From CAIYRG01 sp965247505 (GTDB lineage Bacteria > Pseudomonadota > Alphaproteobacteria > Micropepsales > Micropepsaceae), in assembly GCA_965247505.1 (NCBI GenBank), contig OZ252020.1:2790001-2854000 (forward strand): 64,000 nucleotides of DNA, read 5' to 3'. The notes beneath the pieces are model-generated. The model searched no databases and was not told the DNA's origin. It worked only from the letters and a program-made list of their open reading frames with translations. Positions within the stretch are counted from its first letter, which is position 1. The number at the start of each line of letters is the position of its first letter. Both the position numbers and the translations under genes were made by a program. Of this stretch, positions 8,570 to 17,463 are shown one piece after another.

Positions 8570-9108
8570 CGTGGCGCCAGCACCATCATCATCTGACGGC
8601 CCTCGAGCTTGGGATATTGTTCGATCTTGGCGATCTCCTCGACATCCTTCTGGACGCGAGTCAAAAGATCCATGCCGAGGTGCTGATGGGCCATCTCGCG
8701 GCCGCGAAAGCGTAACGTCACTTTTACTTTGTCGCCTTCGTCGAAAAATCGCCGCATCGCTCGCATCTTCACGTCATAATCATGAACGTCGATGGAAGGG
8801 CGCATCTTGATCTCTTTGATCTCGACGGTCTTTTGCTTCCTGCGTGCTTCGGCAGCTTTTTTCTGTTGTTCGTATTTGTATTTTCCGTAGTCCATCAGTT
8901 TGACTACGGGCGGCTTGGCACCGGGAGAAACTTCGACAATGTCGAAGCCTTTTTCGTCCCCGATCGCGAGAGCGTCTTCTACGCTGAGCTCGCCAAATTT
9001 TTCACCATCTGCGCCGATAAGAAAAATAGGATTTGCAGTGATATCTCCATTGACGCGCGGCCCCTCTTTGGTAGGCGGCGTCTGTTGACCAAACCTTCTA
9101 ATAGCTAT
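8566..9108 (-). CDS. infC: Translation initiation factor IF-3
   Basis: IF-3 binds the 30S subunit, blocks premature 50S joining and proofreads start codons. The N-terminal domain runs from about residue 15 (GPRVNGDI) through DEKGFDIVEVSP, the linker covers MDYGKYKYEQQKK, and the C-terminal domain carries IKEIKMRP, RFRGREMAHQ and EGRQMMMVLAP. There is no in-frame AUG or GUG before the middle of the protein; the full domain only appears if translation starts at ATA (9108) or ATT (9102). The SD GGGAG (9115-9119) is 6 bases from the ATA and 12 from the ATT, so I chose ATA, giving 180 residues, the usual length. A rare start codon is the known basis of IF-3 autoregulation in enterobacteria (AUU). 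Confidence 0.93.
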   Translation of the reverse strand: MAIRRFGQQTPPTKEGPRVNGDITANPIFLIGADGEKFGELSVEDALAIGDEKGFDIVEVSPGAKPPVVKLMDYGKYKYEQQKKAAEARRKQKTVEIKEIKMRPSIDVHDYDVKMRAMRRFFDEGDKVKVTLRFRGREMAHQHLGMDLLTRVQKDVEEIAKIEQYPKLEGRQMMMVLAPR

Positions 9109-9110
9109 GA

Positions 9111-9119
9111 CATTCTCCC
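9111..9119 (-). promoter_or_regulatory. infC ribosome-binding site with embedded start-stop mini-ORF
   Basis: On the minus strand the order is GGGAG, one base, ATG TCA TAG, with the TAG overlapping the ATA proposed as the infC start. The ATG is too close to the SD (one base) to be used efficiently, whereas ATA is ideally spaced. The two-codon frame could compete with or feed ribosomes to the rare start codon. Confidence 0.5.
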
Positions 9120-9250
9120 TTCGAAAGGCTCACGCAATCACTTCCGCGGAATATCGGGAACCGCGACAAGCTTCTTCGTCTGATTGCGCAGGTCCTTCCT
9201 CCTCGGGCATGTGCGCGAGCTGATTGGCTCTGCACTTGTTGGGTGGTGGC

Positions 9251-11227
9251 TCACCTAAGGTCCGGTGGGGTCGCTTCCACCTTCAGCATATGAATGACGT
9301 CGTCTAACGCAAGTGTTTCCTGCAATTGCACGCCCAAACGCCGCACTGTGAGAGTACGATTTTCTGCCTCTCGCCGGCCTGCGACGAGCAGAAACGGCAC
9401 TTTTACCATGCTGTGTTCGCGCACTTTAAAGTTGATTTTTTGGTTTCTGAGATCGGATTCGACCCGAATTCCGGCCTCTTTCAGCGCGGTTTCGACTTCC
9501 CTCGCATAAGGATCGGCGTCGGAAACGATCGTGGCGACGACTGCCTGGACCGGTGCCATCCATATGGGAAACTTTCCCGCATAATGTTCGATTAAAATGC
9601 CTAAGAACCGCTCGAGCGAGCCAAGAATGGCGCGGTGAAGCATCACCGGTCGCTGTTTGCTGCCGTCTTCCGCAGTGTAGCTGGCGTCCAAGCGTTCCGG
9701 CAGATTGAAGTCCAGCTGCAAGGTACCGCACTGCCAGATGCGCCCGATGGCATCGGTCAGATGAAAGTCCATCTTCGGGCCGTAAAAGGCACCCTCGCCG
9801 GGGGCCAACTCATAGTCGAGGCCGGCGGCCTCAAGCGCTTCGGCGAGTTGTTTTTCGGCGCGCTCCCAAACCTCATCGCCGCCCACACGAATTTCGGGGC
9901 GCGTTGCGAGGCGCACTTTGACGTCCTCAAAGCCCAGATCTTTGTAGACGCTGCTTAAGAGCTCGCAGAATGCGACGCTCTCCGCCGTGATTTGGTCTTC
10001 GCGGCAAAAAATATGCGCATCGTCCTGCGTCATCTGACGCACCCGCATCAGCCCGTGCAGCGCGCCATGCGGTTCGTTGCGGTGGCAAACGCCAAATTCG
10101 GCAAGGCGCAAGGGCAGGTCGCGATAGCTCTTAGTGCCTTGCTTAAAAATTTGAATATGGGCCGGACAGTTCATCGGCTTTATCGCCATGAGCTTCGCGT
10201 CTCCGGAAAGAACCGGCTTAGCTTCGTCGGTCGAGGGAATTTCATCCGGCACGACGAACATATTCTCGCGAAATTTGGCCCAATGCCCGGATTGTTCCCA
10301 AAATGTCGAATCCAGCAGCTGGGGCGTTTTGACCTCCTGATAGCCCGCTTTTTGGACTCTACGGCGAATATATTGCTCAAGCGCTTGCCAGACGCTGTAT
10401 CCCTTGGGATGCCAAAACACCGACCCCATAGCCTCTTCCTGCAGATGGAAGAGATCCATTTCGCGTCCCAATTTGCGGTGGTCGCGTTTTTCGGCTTCCT
10501 CGACGCGCTCTAGATATTCGGCGAGCTCTTTTTCATCGCGCCAAGCGGTTCCGTAGATGCGCTGCAGCTGCGCATTCTTGGCGTCGCCGCGCCAATAGGC
10601 CCCTGCGATCTTAGTGAGCTTGAAGCCTTTGCCGATTTTCGCGGTCGATTCGAAATGCGGGCCGCGGCAGAGGTCGTGCCAGTCGCCGTGATAGTAAATT
10701 GTGATCTCTTCGCTGCCCGGTAAATCCCGGATCAATTCGGCCTTGTAGGTTTCGCCAAGAGACTCGAAATGGGCGATGGCTTTGTAGCGCGGCCACACTT
10801 CGCGCCGCGTCGGAACGTCTGCCGCAATGATCTCGCGCATTTTCGCTTCGATCTTCGGCAGATCATCTGTCGTGAAGGGCTCGTTGCGCGCGAAGTCATA
10901 ATAAAAGCCGTTCTCGATCGATGGACCAATTGTGACCTGTGTGCCGGGGAAAAGTTCCTGCACCGCCATGGCAAGAACATGCGCCGCGTCGTGACGAATA
11001 AGTTCAAGCGCTTCCGGATTTTTCCGGGTGATAATTCGTATCTCTGCGTCTTGCTCGATGGGCCGGAACAAATCCCACAGCGCGCCGTTTACCTCGATCA
11101 CGAGGGCGGCCTTGGCAAGGCCCGGTCCGATCCCGGCCGCGATTTCGGCGCCCGTGACCCCTTTCGCGTGCGGTACCGCCTTGCCGTCGGGCAGGGTGAT
11201 AATCACTTGGCTGGCGGCATTCGACAT
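9251..11227 (-). CDS. thrS: Threonine--tRNA ligase
   Basis: A 658-residue class II aminoacyl-tRNA synthetase. Domains in order: TGS (about 1-65), the editing domain with its HxxxH zinc/catalytic motif (HDAAHVLAM) and the later CRGPH, the catalytic core with zinc-binding CPAH (MNCPAHIQIF) and the threonyl-enzyme motif 2 region (RNEPHGALHGLMRVRQMTQD), and the anticodon-binding domain (PIWMAPVQAVV to the end). Length is normal and the start is ATG. It lies just upstream of infC on the same strand, the classic thrS-infC order, although rpmI and rplT do not follow. The 142-base gap to infC may hold an infC promoter or leader. Confidence 0.97.
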   Translation of the reverse strand: MSNAASQVIITLPDGKAVPHAKGVTGAEIAAGIGPGLAKAALVIEVNGALWDLFRPIEQDAEIRIITRKNPEALELIRHDAAHVLAMAVQELFPGTQVTIGPSIENGFYYDFARNEPFTTDDLPKIEAKMREIIAADVPTRREVWPRYKAIAHFESLGETYKAELIRDLPGSEEITIYYHGDWHDLCRGPHFESTAKIGKGFKLTKIAGAYWRGDAKNAQLQRIYGTAWRDEKELAEYLERVEEAEKRDHRKLGREMDLFHLQEEAMGSVFWHPKGYSVWQALEQYIRRRVQKAGYQEVKTPQLLDSTFWEQSGHWAKFRENMFVVPDEIPSTDEAKPVLSGDAKLMAIKPMNCPAHIQIFKQGTKSYRDLPLRLAEFGVCHRNEPHGALHGLMRVRQMTQDDAHIFCREDQITAESVAFCELLSSVYKDLGFEDVKVRLATRPEIRVGGDEVWERAEKQLAEALEAAGLDYELAPGEGAFYGPKMDFHLTDAIGRIWQCGTLQLDFNLPERLDASYTAEDGSKQRPVMLHRAILGSLERFLGILIEHYAGKFPIWMAPVQAVVATIVSDADPYAREVETALKEAGIRVESDLRNQKINFKVREHSMVKVPFLLVAGRREAENRTLTVRRLGVQLQETLALDDVIHMLKVEATPPDLR

Positions 11228-11294
11228 GAGGATAAAAATCTCTCGGCTGGCGCTTAGTTTAGGCCGCGGACCATCTTTGCGGGGGGGCGGAAAG

Positions 11295-12461
11295 TCAAGA
11301 TATCCCCCTTGATTTCAGCAAAAACACATAAAGGGCGATCGTATCGGCGCACATTTTTTCGACCGAATAATGCGTCCTGACATGCGCTTGTCCTTTGGCG
11401 CCCATTTCCCGCCGGCGCTGGTCAGAACTATTGAGCAAACTGACGAGGGCGTCGCTGAGCGCATCGGCATCGCCCGGCAGCACCAGAAGCCCACTTTCCC
11501 CCGGCAATATGGTCTCGCGGGCGCCGCCATGATCACTTGCTATGACGGCTCGTCCCATGGCTCCGGCTTCAACGGGCACGCGCCCGAATGCCTCCGGCTC
11601 GGTGGGGGCGGAGATCACGATATCGGCGGCCAAATAGGCTGGTGCCATGTCGTTGATATGGCCCGGGAGCGTGACGATTTTATCCAGGCCAGCCTTTGCC
11701 ATCGCGTGTTTGATTTCCGCGGCATAGGCATCGCGCCCTTGTGCGTCACCGGCAATGACCGCGCGCAAACCGGCGGGAAGTTTGCCTGAATCCGACAAAC
11801 GAGAGAGCGCTTCGATCAGGACCAATTGTCCTTTCCAGCGGGTGAGCCTTCCCGGCAGCAAGACGACCGGGCTTTCTTCGTCCGCGCCCCAGCTCCCGCG
11901 CAAGATATTTTTGCTCTGATCGGAGAATCGTGAGGGATCGAATTGCTTGAGATCAATTCCCCGCGGAATAATTGCAAGCTGTTTTGGCGTATTCGCTTGA
12001 TCGCTTCGGATTCGGTCGGCGGTCCATTGGGAATTTGCGATAATCGCGTCGCCGCGAAACATCACCGAATTATACCAGCGCTTCCATGCGTTTCGCGCCG
12101 TGTAAGTGCCGTGATGCGTGGCGACAAACGGAATATGGCTTTGTCTTGCAGCGTAAAAGGCACTCCAGGCCGGCGCACGCGAGCGCGCATGCACGAGCGA
12201 AATCTTGTGCTCGGCGATGATTTTCCTCAAACGGCCAATATTGCGAAAGATCGTGAGAGGATTTTTGGAAGCCACTGGAAGTTTCAACAGGATCGCGCCG
12301 GTAGCGCTTAAGTCCGGCTCTAGACGTCCGCCTTCGGACACAATTACGGCTTCATGTCCCGCATCGGCGAGCGCTGCCGCAATGTCGATGGTCGTACGCT
12401 CGGCGCCGCCGGCATCGAGGCGGGGAATGATCTGAAGGATGGACAAGCGAGATTGTTTCAA
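11295..12461 (-). CDS. Glycosyltransferase family 4 (GT-B) enzyme
   Basis: About 388 residues. It starts with the GT4 N-terminal motif ILQIIPRLDAGGAERT (donor/acceptor cleft). The C-terminal Rossmann half has LLPGRLTRWKGQ and the family's EX7E-like region at PTEPEAFGRVPVEAGAMG, which binds the nucleotide sugar. Closest in look to lipopolysaccharide or exopolysaccharide mannosyl/glucosyl-transferases; acceptor and sugar unknown. The frame stays open to a TTG at 12521, but the domain begins just after the TTG at 12461, which has a GGAA about ten bases upstream; the start is therefore uncertain by about 20 codons. It is followed after a short gap by thrS. Confidence 0.87.
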   Translation of the reverse strand: MKQSRLSILQIIPRLDAGGAERTTIDIAAALADAGHEAVIVSEGGRLEPDLSATGAILLKLPVASKNPLTIFRNIGRLRKIIAEHKISLVHARSRAPAWSAFYAARQSHIPFVATHHGTYTARNAWKRWYNSVMFRGDAIIANSQWTADRIRSDQANTPKQLAIIPRGIDLKQFDPSRFSDQSKNILRGSWGADEESPVVLLPGRLTRWKGQLVLIEALSRLSDSGKLPAGLRAVIAGDAQGRDAYAAEIKHAMAKAGLDKIVTLPGHINDMAPAYLAADIVISAPTEPEAFGRVPVEAGAMGRAVIASDHGGARETILPGESGLLVLPGDADALSDALVSLLNSSDQRRREMGAKGQAHVRTHYSVEKMCADTIALYVFLLKSRGIS

Positions 12462-12604
12462 GTGAAGGCGTTCCGCTTCTGTGCAAAAACGATCGATAAG
12501 GCTATTCGCGGTTGCCCGCAAATTAACTGTAGCAAATAACCTGAGCCCTTGGAGCCATTCGCCTAATTGGATTGCGCACAGGAAACGAGTAGCGGAATCG
12601 AATA

Positions 12605-13351
12605 ATGGCTGTTGAAACTCTAAAGCGCGAAGATGGCGAATCCATCGCCTATCTGCGCCAAGATGGAGCGTCTCCGGGCATTATTTGGCTTGGTGGATTC
12701 AAATCCGACATGATGGGCACCAAGGCCGGGGCACTGGACGAATGGGCGCGTGAGCGCGGCAGAGCCTTTTTGCGCTTCGACTATTTCGGCCATGGCCAAT
12801 CCTCCGGCGATTTTCGTGAAGGAACCATCAGCCGCTGGCGAGACGATGCGCTCGATGTGCTCGATGGGCTTTGCGCGGACCCGCAAATATTAGTGGGTTC
12901 GAGCATGGGCGGCTGGATCGCCATACTGGCCGCATTGGCGCGCCCCGACAAAGTGAAAGGGCTTTTATTGCTGGCGCCAGCGCCCGATTTTACCGAAGCG
13001 CTCATGTGGGCGGAAATGTCTGATGAGGTTCAGCGCCAAATCATGGAGACGGGCGAGTGGGAGCGTCCTTCTGCTTATGGCGAAGAGCCCTATCCGATTA
13101 CGCGGGAATTAATCGAGGACGGACGAAAAAATCTTCTCTTGGGCGGCCCGATTGCGCTTTCCTGTCCGGTTCGGATTTTGCAGGGGATGACCGATCCCGA
13201 CGTGCCCTGGCAGCACGCCATGAAATTACTGGAGAGAATTGAGGGTAATCCGGCAATTACCCTCGTAAAGCAGGGCGATCACCGTCTCTCCACTGGCGAA
13301 GATTTGGCGCGAATGCGAAACGCGTTGGATGCTCTGCTTTCCGAGATTTAA
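12605..13351 (+). CDS. Alpha/beta hydrolase
   Basis: A 248-residue single-domain alpha/beta-hydrolase. The nucleophile elbow is Gly-Ser-Ser-Met-Gly (LVGSSMGGW, about residues 96-104), the oxyanion region is WLGGFKSDMMGTK, and the catalytic Asp and His are probably in MTDPDVPWQHAM and QGDHRLS. It has no signal peptide, so it is cytoplasmic. The pattern FDYFGHGQSSG is typical of serine peptidase/esterase-like family members (including palmitoyl-protein-thioesterase ABHD10-like proteins). The substrate is unknown. The next gene starts 46 bases downstream on the same strand. Confidence 0.86.
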   Translation: MAVETLKREDGESIAYLRQDGASPGIIWLGGFKSDMMGTKAGALDEWARERGRAFLRFDYFGHGQSSGDFREGTISRWRDDALDVLDGLCADPQILVGSSMGGWIAILAALARPDKVKGLLLLAPAPDFTEALMWAEMSDEVQRQIMETGEWERPSAYGEEPYPITRELIEDGRKNLLLGGPIALSCPVRILQGMTDPDVPWQHAMKLLERIEGNPAITLVKQGDHRLSTGEDLARMRNALDALLSEI

Positions 13352-13396
13352 CCGCTGCGCTTGCATTTCGCGCCGCGCGAGGGTCAATTCTGCGCA

Positions 13397-14185
13397 ATGA
13401 ACCGTAAAACGCGCTTTGCTATTTATTGGGCGACTGCCACGGCCTTGCCCATTTTCGTGCTTCCGGGCTCCGCTTTGGCTGCGACGGCGGACGGTCTGCC
13501 CTCGGACCGCGCCCGCTATGACCAATGCATTGCCGCAACCGAGGCAAATCCCGAACAGGCGTTTGAAGAGGCGCTCATCTGGCGCGATCAGGGCGGCGGC
13601 GCGCCGGCGGAACATTGCGTGGCCATGGCGCTGCTCGGGCTTGGACATGTCGGCGAGGCGGCGGTACGCCTCGGCACACTCGCCCGCGAGTACAGCGGCG
13701 CCACGCAAGACCTACGTTCCGACCTCATGGTACAGGCCGGCGAGGCCTGGCTGCTTGCACGGCGCTCCGATCTGGCGGAGGCAAGTTTCTCTGCAGCGCT
13801 TATGCTAACGCCCCGAGAATCTGATGTCTGGGCAGCCCGCGCCCGCGCGCGCGCGATGGAGGGTGAATGGAAGAACGCCGAATCCGATCTCGACGCCGCA
13901 ATCACCTTCAACAAAACCAGTCCGGAATATTACGTTCTGCGCTCCGCCGCGCATGCCGCATTGGGAAATGACGATTTGGCGGTGCGCGATATCGATGCCG
14001 CGCTTGATATCGATCCTAATTTTCCCGCCGCGCTTGCCGAGCGCGGCCTAATGCGGTTTGCCTCCGGCAACGAAGATGGTGCCCGCGAGGATTGGATAAT
14101 AGTCTTAAACGCCGCCCCCGAAAGCGCTGCGGCCGATGTCGCCCGCTCAGGCATCGAGCGTATGGAGATTCACCTCGAGCCCTAG
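13397..14185 (+). CDS. Secreted tetratricopeptide-repeat protein
   Basis: A 262-residue protein with a signal peptide (MNRKTRFAIYW followed by a hydrophobic stretch ending ALAATA). The rest is Ala-rich helical repeats. Two clear TPR units occur at about 140-215 (WAARARARAMEGEWKNAESD and YYVLRSAAHAALGNDDLAVR) with more degenerate ones before them. It is probably a periplasmic scaffold protein; no enzymatic motif. The frame opens earlier with a TTG at 13361, but the ATG at 13397 places the signal peptide correctly. It overlaps nothing and converges with queG after a 13-base gap. Confidence 0.85.
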   Translation: MNRKTRFAIYWATATALPIFVLPGSALAATADGLPSDRARYDQCIAATEANPEQAFEEALIWRDQGGGAPAEHCVAMALLGLGHVGEAAVRLGTLAREYSGATQDLRSDLMVQAGEAWLLARRSDLAEASFSAALMLTPRESDVWAARARARAMEGEWKNAESDLDAAITFNKTSPEYYVLRSAAHAALGNDDLAVRDIDAALDIDPNFPAALAERGLMRFASGNEDGAREDWIIVLNAAPESAAADVARSGIERMEIHLEP

Positions 14186-14198
14186 TTTAGGCCGCCAT

Positions 14199-15329
14199 TT
14201 ATAACGGCCATTCCATCGCAACGGCTGGATCGTTTTCCGAAACCGCATGCCGTTTTGCGATCGCGGCGAATGCGGATTGCGGTAGAAGGCGCTTCAGCGC
14301 CCATACCGCCATGGCCCGCACAAGTGGGGAATCGTCTGTCAGCAATTCTTCCGCACATTTGGCGAGCGAACTGTCTTGTGAATTTCCGATCGCGATTAGG
14401 ACGTTTCGAACAAAACGGTCGCGACCAATACGCTTCACGGGTGATCGGCGAAACAGCGTACGGAACGCGGCATCGTCCAACATCGCAAGATCGGATAGTC
14501 TAGGGCGGGTAAGCTCCGGGCGTGGCGCAAAGGATATTTCCTTTGCCTCCTGGGCAAATTTGTTCCACGGGCAGACGCTAAGGCAATCGTCACAACCATA
14601 AATGCGATTGCCGATGAGCTCGCGAAACTCCGTTGCGATATGCCCCTTATGTTCGATGGTGAGGTAAGAAATGCAGCGCCGTGCGTCGAGCCGATAGGGC
14701 GCCTGGAACGCTTTTGTCGGGCATATGTCGAGGCAATCGCGGCAATTGCCACAATGATCTTCTTCGGGCTGATCCGGTTCAAGCGCGAGTGTAGTGAAGA
14801 TGGAGCCAAGAAACAGCCAGGAGCCGAAATCGCGCGAAACCAAATTGGTATGTTTTCCTTGCCAGCCTATCCCCGAGGCATGAGCAATCGGTTTTTCCAT
14901 GATAGGGGCGGTGTCGACGAATATTTTCACCTCCGCCGAATGGGTCATGGCAATCCACGACGCAACGCGCTTCATATTGCGCTTCAAAACATCATGATAG
15001 TCGGCGCCCTGCGCATAAACCGAAATCACGCCATGCGTGGGCGAATTTAACGCTTCCATCGGATCATGTTTCGGAGCGTAATTTACGCCAAGCGTGATGA
15101 CGCTCCGCGCCGCATCCCATAATTGGTTCGGATCGGCGCGCCTTTCGGCATTTGCCGCCATCCACGCCATGTCGCCATGCAGGCCTTGATCCAAGAATTG
15201 TTCGAGATCGCCGGCTGCGTTCAATGGCAGGCGCGGTTCCGCGAACCCGACGCTATCGAATCCTTCTTCTTTTGCGCGCGCTCGGATCGCGTCTTTTAGG
15301 GTGGAGGGACTAGAAGTCGAGCTCTGCAT
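14199..15329 (-). CDS. queG: Epoxyqueuosine reductase
   Basis: QueG carries out the last step of queuosine synthesis, reducing epoxyqueuosine in tRNA with cobalamin and two [4Fe-4S] clusters. The 376-residue protein shows both cluster motifs, CGNCRDCLDICP and CDDCLSVCPWN, and the N-terminal domain with VNYAPKHDP and IGWQGKHTNLVSRDFGSW. A HEAT-like helical tail (about 290-376) binds tRNA. Length matches the family. Its start lies within the last codons of the upstream GST gene (20-base overlap), so the two are probably co-transcribed. No other queuosine gene is in the window. Confidence 0.95.
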   Translation of the reverse strand: MQSSTSSPSTLKDAIRARAKEEGFDSVGFAEPRLPLNAAGDLEQFLDQGLHGDMAWMAANAERRADPNQLWDAARSVITLGVNYAPKHDPMEALNSPTHGVISVYAQGADYHDVLKRNMKRVASWIAMTHSAEVKIFVDTAPIMEKPIAHASGIGWQGKHTNLVSRDFGSWLFLGSIFTTLALEPDQPEEDHCGNCRDCLDICPTKAFQAPYRLDARRCISYLTIEHKGHIATEFRELIGNRIYGCDDCLSVCPWNKFAQEAKEISFAPRPELTRPRLSDLAMLDDAAFRTLFRRSPVKRIGRDRFVRNVLIAIGNSQDSSLAKCAEELLTDDSPLVRAMAVWALKRLLPQSAFAAIAKRHAVSENDPAVAMEWPL

Positions 15330-15951
15330 AATGGGGCACTGGAGGTTGACCAGGAAGGCGATCGGAGAGAAGCGGTCTAAAGGACGGACGCGATTTCATG
15401 CGCATATACCACTCGGTGATCGCATTATAGTCCGTCCACGGGACTTCTCCGAAATAGTCGAGCGCAGAGAGATGGGAGGCAAGCGCAAAATCGGCCAGCG
15501 ACGCTTCGCGGCCAGCCAGATATCCACGTTCCTCGGCAAGCGTTCCCAAATTTACCAGCGCGGCTCCCAATGCCTTTCGGCCCTCGCGGACGATGTCCAT
15601 GCTTGGAGGCCGTTGGACGAGGCTTCCTGTTTGGCTGCGCGACGCCTTTTCGAAAACAATGCGCTTGGTAACTTCATCGTGGAATTTGGTCATAGCCCAA
15701 TCCAGCAAGCGCAGCGCTTCTGCGCGTTGCTCCGGACTTTCCGGGACGAGGGGGTGTTCGGGATGCATCCCCTCAAGGTGATCGATAACGGCCCATAATC
15801 CAGCGATGGATGTTCCATCATCGATCAGGACCGGCAAATGCAAGTAGGGGTCCGGTGAGATCTCCAAACTATGCGCGAGGCGCTTTTCGCCCAATACGAG
15901 GCGAGCAAGACGGCATGAAGGGGACATCAAAATGTGGACTAGTCGGCGCAT
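15310..15951 (-). CDS. Glutathione S-transferase family protein
   Basis: A 213-residue protein with a thioredoxin-like N-terminal half (about 1-80; LPVLIDDGTSIAGLWAVIDHLE, where ID[D/E]G..I resembles the glutathione-binding cis-Pro/Ser segment) and an all-helical C-terminal half (SLADFALASHLSALDYFGEV is the conserved N-capping box). The substrate cannot be predicted. It overlaps queG by 20 bases and is the first gene of that pair. The start is an ATG in a normal context. Confidence 0.88.
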   Translation of the reverse strand: MRRLVHILMSPSCRLARLVLGEKRLAHSLEISPDPYLHLPVLIDDGTSIAGLWAVIDHLEGMHPEHPLVPESPEQRAEALRLLDWAMTKFHDEVTKRIVFEKASRSQTGSLVQRPPSMDIVREGRKALGAALVNLGTLAEERGYLAGREASLADFALASHLSALDYFGEVPWTDYNAITEWYMRMKSRPSFRPLLSDRLPGQPPVPHYAELDF

Positions 15952-15991
15952 AGGGCGAACTTAGAGAAAGTGACGTTCATACTCTAGGGGC

Positions 15992-16744
15992 TTATTGCGC
16001 GATGCAGTCATCCAAACCATCGCGCGTCACATCGTCCATCATGCTCGCGATCTGGTTGGTGCGGCGAACCACGTAAGCGCTAGGGCCCACCACGCGGTAG
16101 CCCCTCGGATTGGGCAGAACGGCCGCCAGGCGGGCTGCTTCGGTGCGGCTCAGCTCGTCCGCGGATTTGCCGAAATAATTCTGCGTCGCAGCCTCGGCGC
16201 CAAAATTTCCTTCGCCGAGCTCCACGATATTGAGATAGGCCTCCATAATCCGCTTTTTTGGCCATAAAGCTTCAAGCAGCACCGTCAGATAGGCCTCAAA
16301 GCCTTTGCGTAGCCATGTGCGCGCCTGTGGCAAAAACAGATTCTTGGCGGTTTGCTGACTGATTGTGCTGGCGCCCCGAACACCTTGGCCTTGAGCATTA
16401 TATTCTAGCGCGTCTTGGATGGCGTCCCAATCGAATCCACGATGGCTACAAAACTTTCCGTCTTCCGACGCGATAACCGCTTTTACGAGAGCGGGTGATA
16501 TTGCGTTTAAAGGAACCCAGTCGCGGCTGACCGAGACGCCGGAAAAACGCATTTCAATCATCAGCGGGGTCGGCGGCGGCGGTAAAAATCGAAATATGAG
16601 GATCAAAGCTGCCGGCAGTGCGACCACGATTCCAACTAGGCAAACCAGTAGCCGGCGGACCCAAGGAATATGTCCGTCATTGCGGTGCCAAAGCACGCGC
16701 GTAAAGCGCTTCAATCCGATCGGTCTCGAGATAATCTGCTCCAA
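15992..16744 (-). CDS. mtgA: Monofunctional peptidoglycan transglycosylase
   Basis: MtgA polymerises lipid II into glycan strands at the outer face of the inner membrane. The 250-residue protein has one N-terminal transmembrane helix (VCLVGIVVALPAALILIFRF) and a GT51 domain with the catalytic Glu motif ASEDGKFCSHRGFDW, the second motif GASTISQQTAKNLFL, and KKRIMEAYLNIVELGEGNFG. The start is a TTG; no better start is in frame. No penicillin-binding domain is present, so it is monofunctional. Confidence 0.94.
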   Translation of the reverse strand: MEQIISRPIGLKRFTRVLWHRNDGHIPWVRRLLVCLVGIVVALPAALILIFRFLPPPPTPLMIEMRFSGVSVSRDWVPLNAISPALVKAVIASEDGKFCSHRGFDWDAIQDALEYNAQGQGVRGASTISQQTAKNLFLPQARTWLRKGFEAYLTVLLEALWPKKRIMEAYLNIVELGEGNFGAEAATQNYFGKSADELSRTEAARLAAVLPNPRGYRVVGPSAYVVRRTNQIASMMDDVTRDGLDDCIAQ

Positions 16745-16784
16745 CGCAATTCAGGCAATCCTCGCCCAAAGCATCGCAACACTA

Positions 16785-16818
16785 TGCCGTTGAGAGCCTC
16801 TCGCCTATCTCAACGGCA
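16785..16818. repeat. Perfect 11-bp inverted repeat between mtgA and the HupE-partner gene
   Basis: TGCCGTTGAGA and TCTCAACGGCA are exact complements around a 12-base spacer. It lies past the stop of the gene at 16853-17449 and before mtgA. No U-run follows on either strand. It may be a weak terminator, an mRNA-stabilising hairpin or an operator for mtgA. Confidence 0.6.
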
Positions 16819-16852
16819 GGCTCAAAGGGAACGCTCGATTTTAGGTGAGCTC

Positions 16853-17449
16853 TTATGGGGCCGGAATTTGATCTGGAATCACCTCATAGAAGCCTGCCAC
16901 CTCTAGGCGAACCACGACCGGGTACTCCGTTTGGTTTTGCAGATACCAGCCATGGATGCCCTCAAAAGGCGCAACGAACGAGCCATTATCGGTCGAGCCC
17001 GTTTCCCGGCGATAAAACATGACCTCGCCGACTTCGCCCGGAGTGGGTTCGGTATGGCCATGAAATTCTGACCAGAACCATTCTGGATTGTCGATCTCCA
17101 ACACGCGCCAGGAATAGACGATCGAATCACCCGCGCGCATTTGAAGCTTGTATTCGAGATCACCATCTTCAGCCGCAAGGGGAATATCGATCGTGTCGGT
17201 CCGAAATGGCTGGTCGTAAAAGCGCGCAATGTCGACGCCGCCTTCGGGCATCTCAAGCTCTGTCCATTCCGTTGCCGCCGCGAGTTGATCAAGGCCGGTC
17301 AAGCGTCCAAAGCCAGTAGGATCGAATTGATACTCCACCGGGAGCACGAATAGAAACAACGCAAGCGTTGCGACGGTCAGCGATCCGGTCAGCATTTTCG
17401 CAATACTGCGCTTGGAGGGTTGCGGCGCGGTTTGTCCTTCATTGTCCAT
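16853..17449 (-). CDS. Membrane-anchored protein of the HupE pair
   Basis: A 198-residue protein with a cytoplasmic N-terminus rich in Ser/Lys, one transmembrane helix (about 19-38, MLTGSLTVATLALFLFVLPV) and a periplasmic beta-rich domain. The domain has regularly spaced aromatic/acidic strands (GDLEYKLQMRAGDSIVYSW, EFHGHTEPTPGEVGEVMFY, GWYLQNQTEYPVVVRLEVAGFY), resembling a small jelly-roll. I do not recall a named function; similar anchored proteins occur next to HupE-type genes. The start follows the HupE stop by 14 bases on the same strand, so the two should act together. His and acidic residues could bind metal, but this is inference. Confidence 0.75.
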   Translation of the reverse strand: MDNEGQTAPQPSKRSIAKMLTGSLTVATLALFLFVLPVEYQFDPTGFGRLTGLDQLAAATEWTELEMPEGGVDIARFYDQPFRTDTIDIPLAAEDGDLEYKLQMRAGDSIVYSWRVLEIDNPEWFWSEFHGHTEPTPGEVGEVMFYRRETGSTDNGSFVAPFEGIHGWYLQNQTEYPVVVRLEVAGFYEVIPDQIPAP

Positions 17450-17463
17450 TTCAAACTCCTAGG

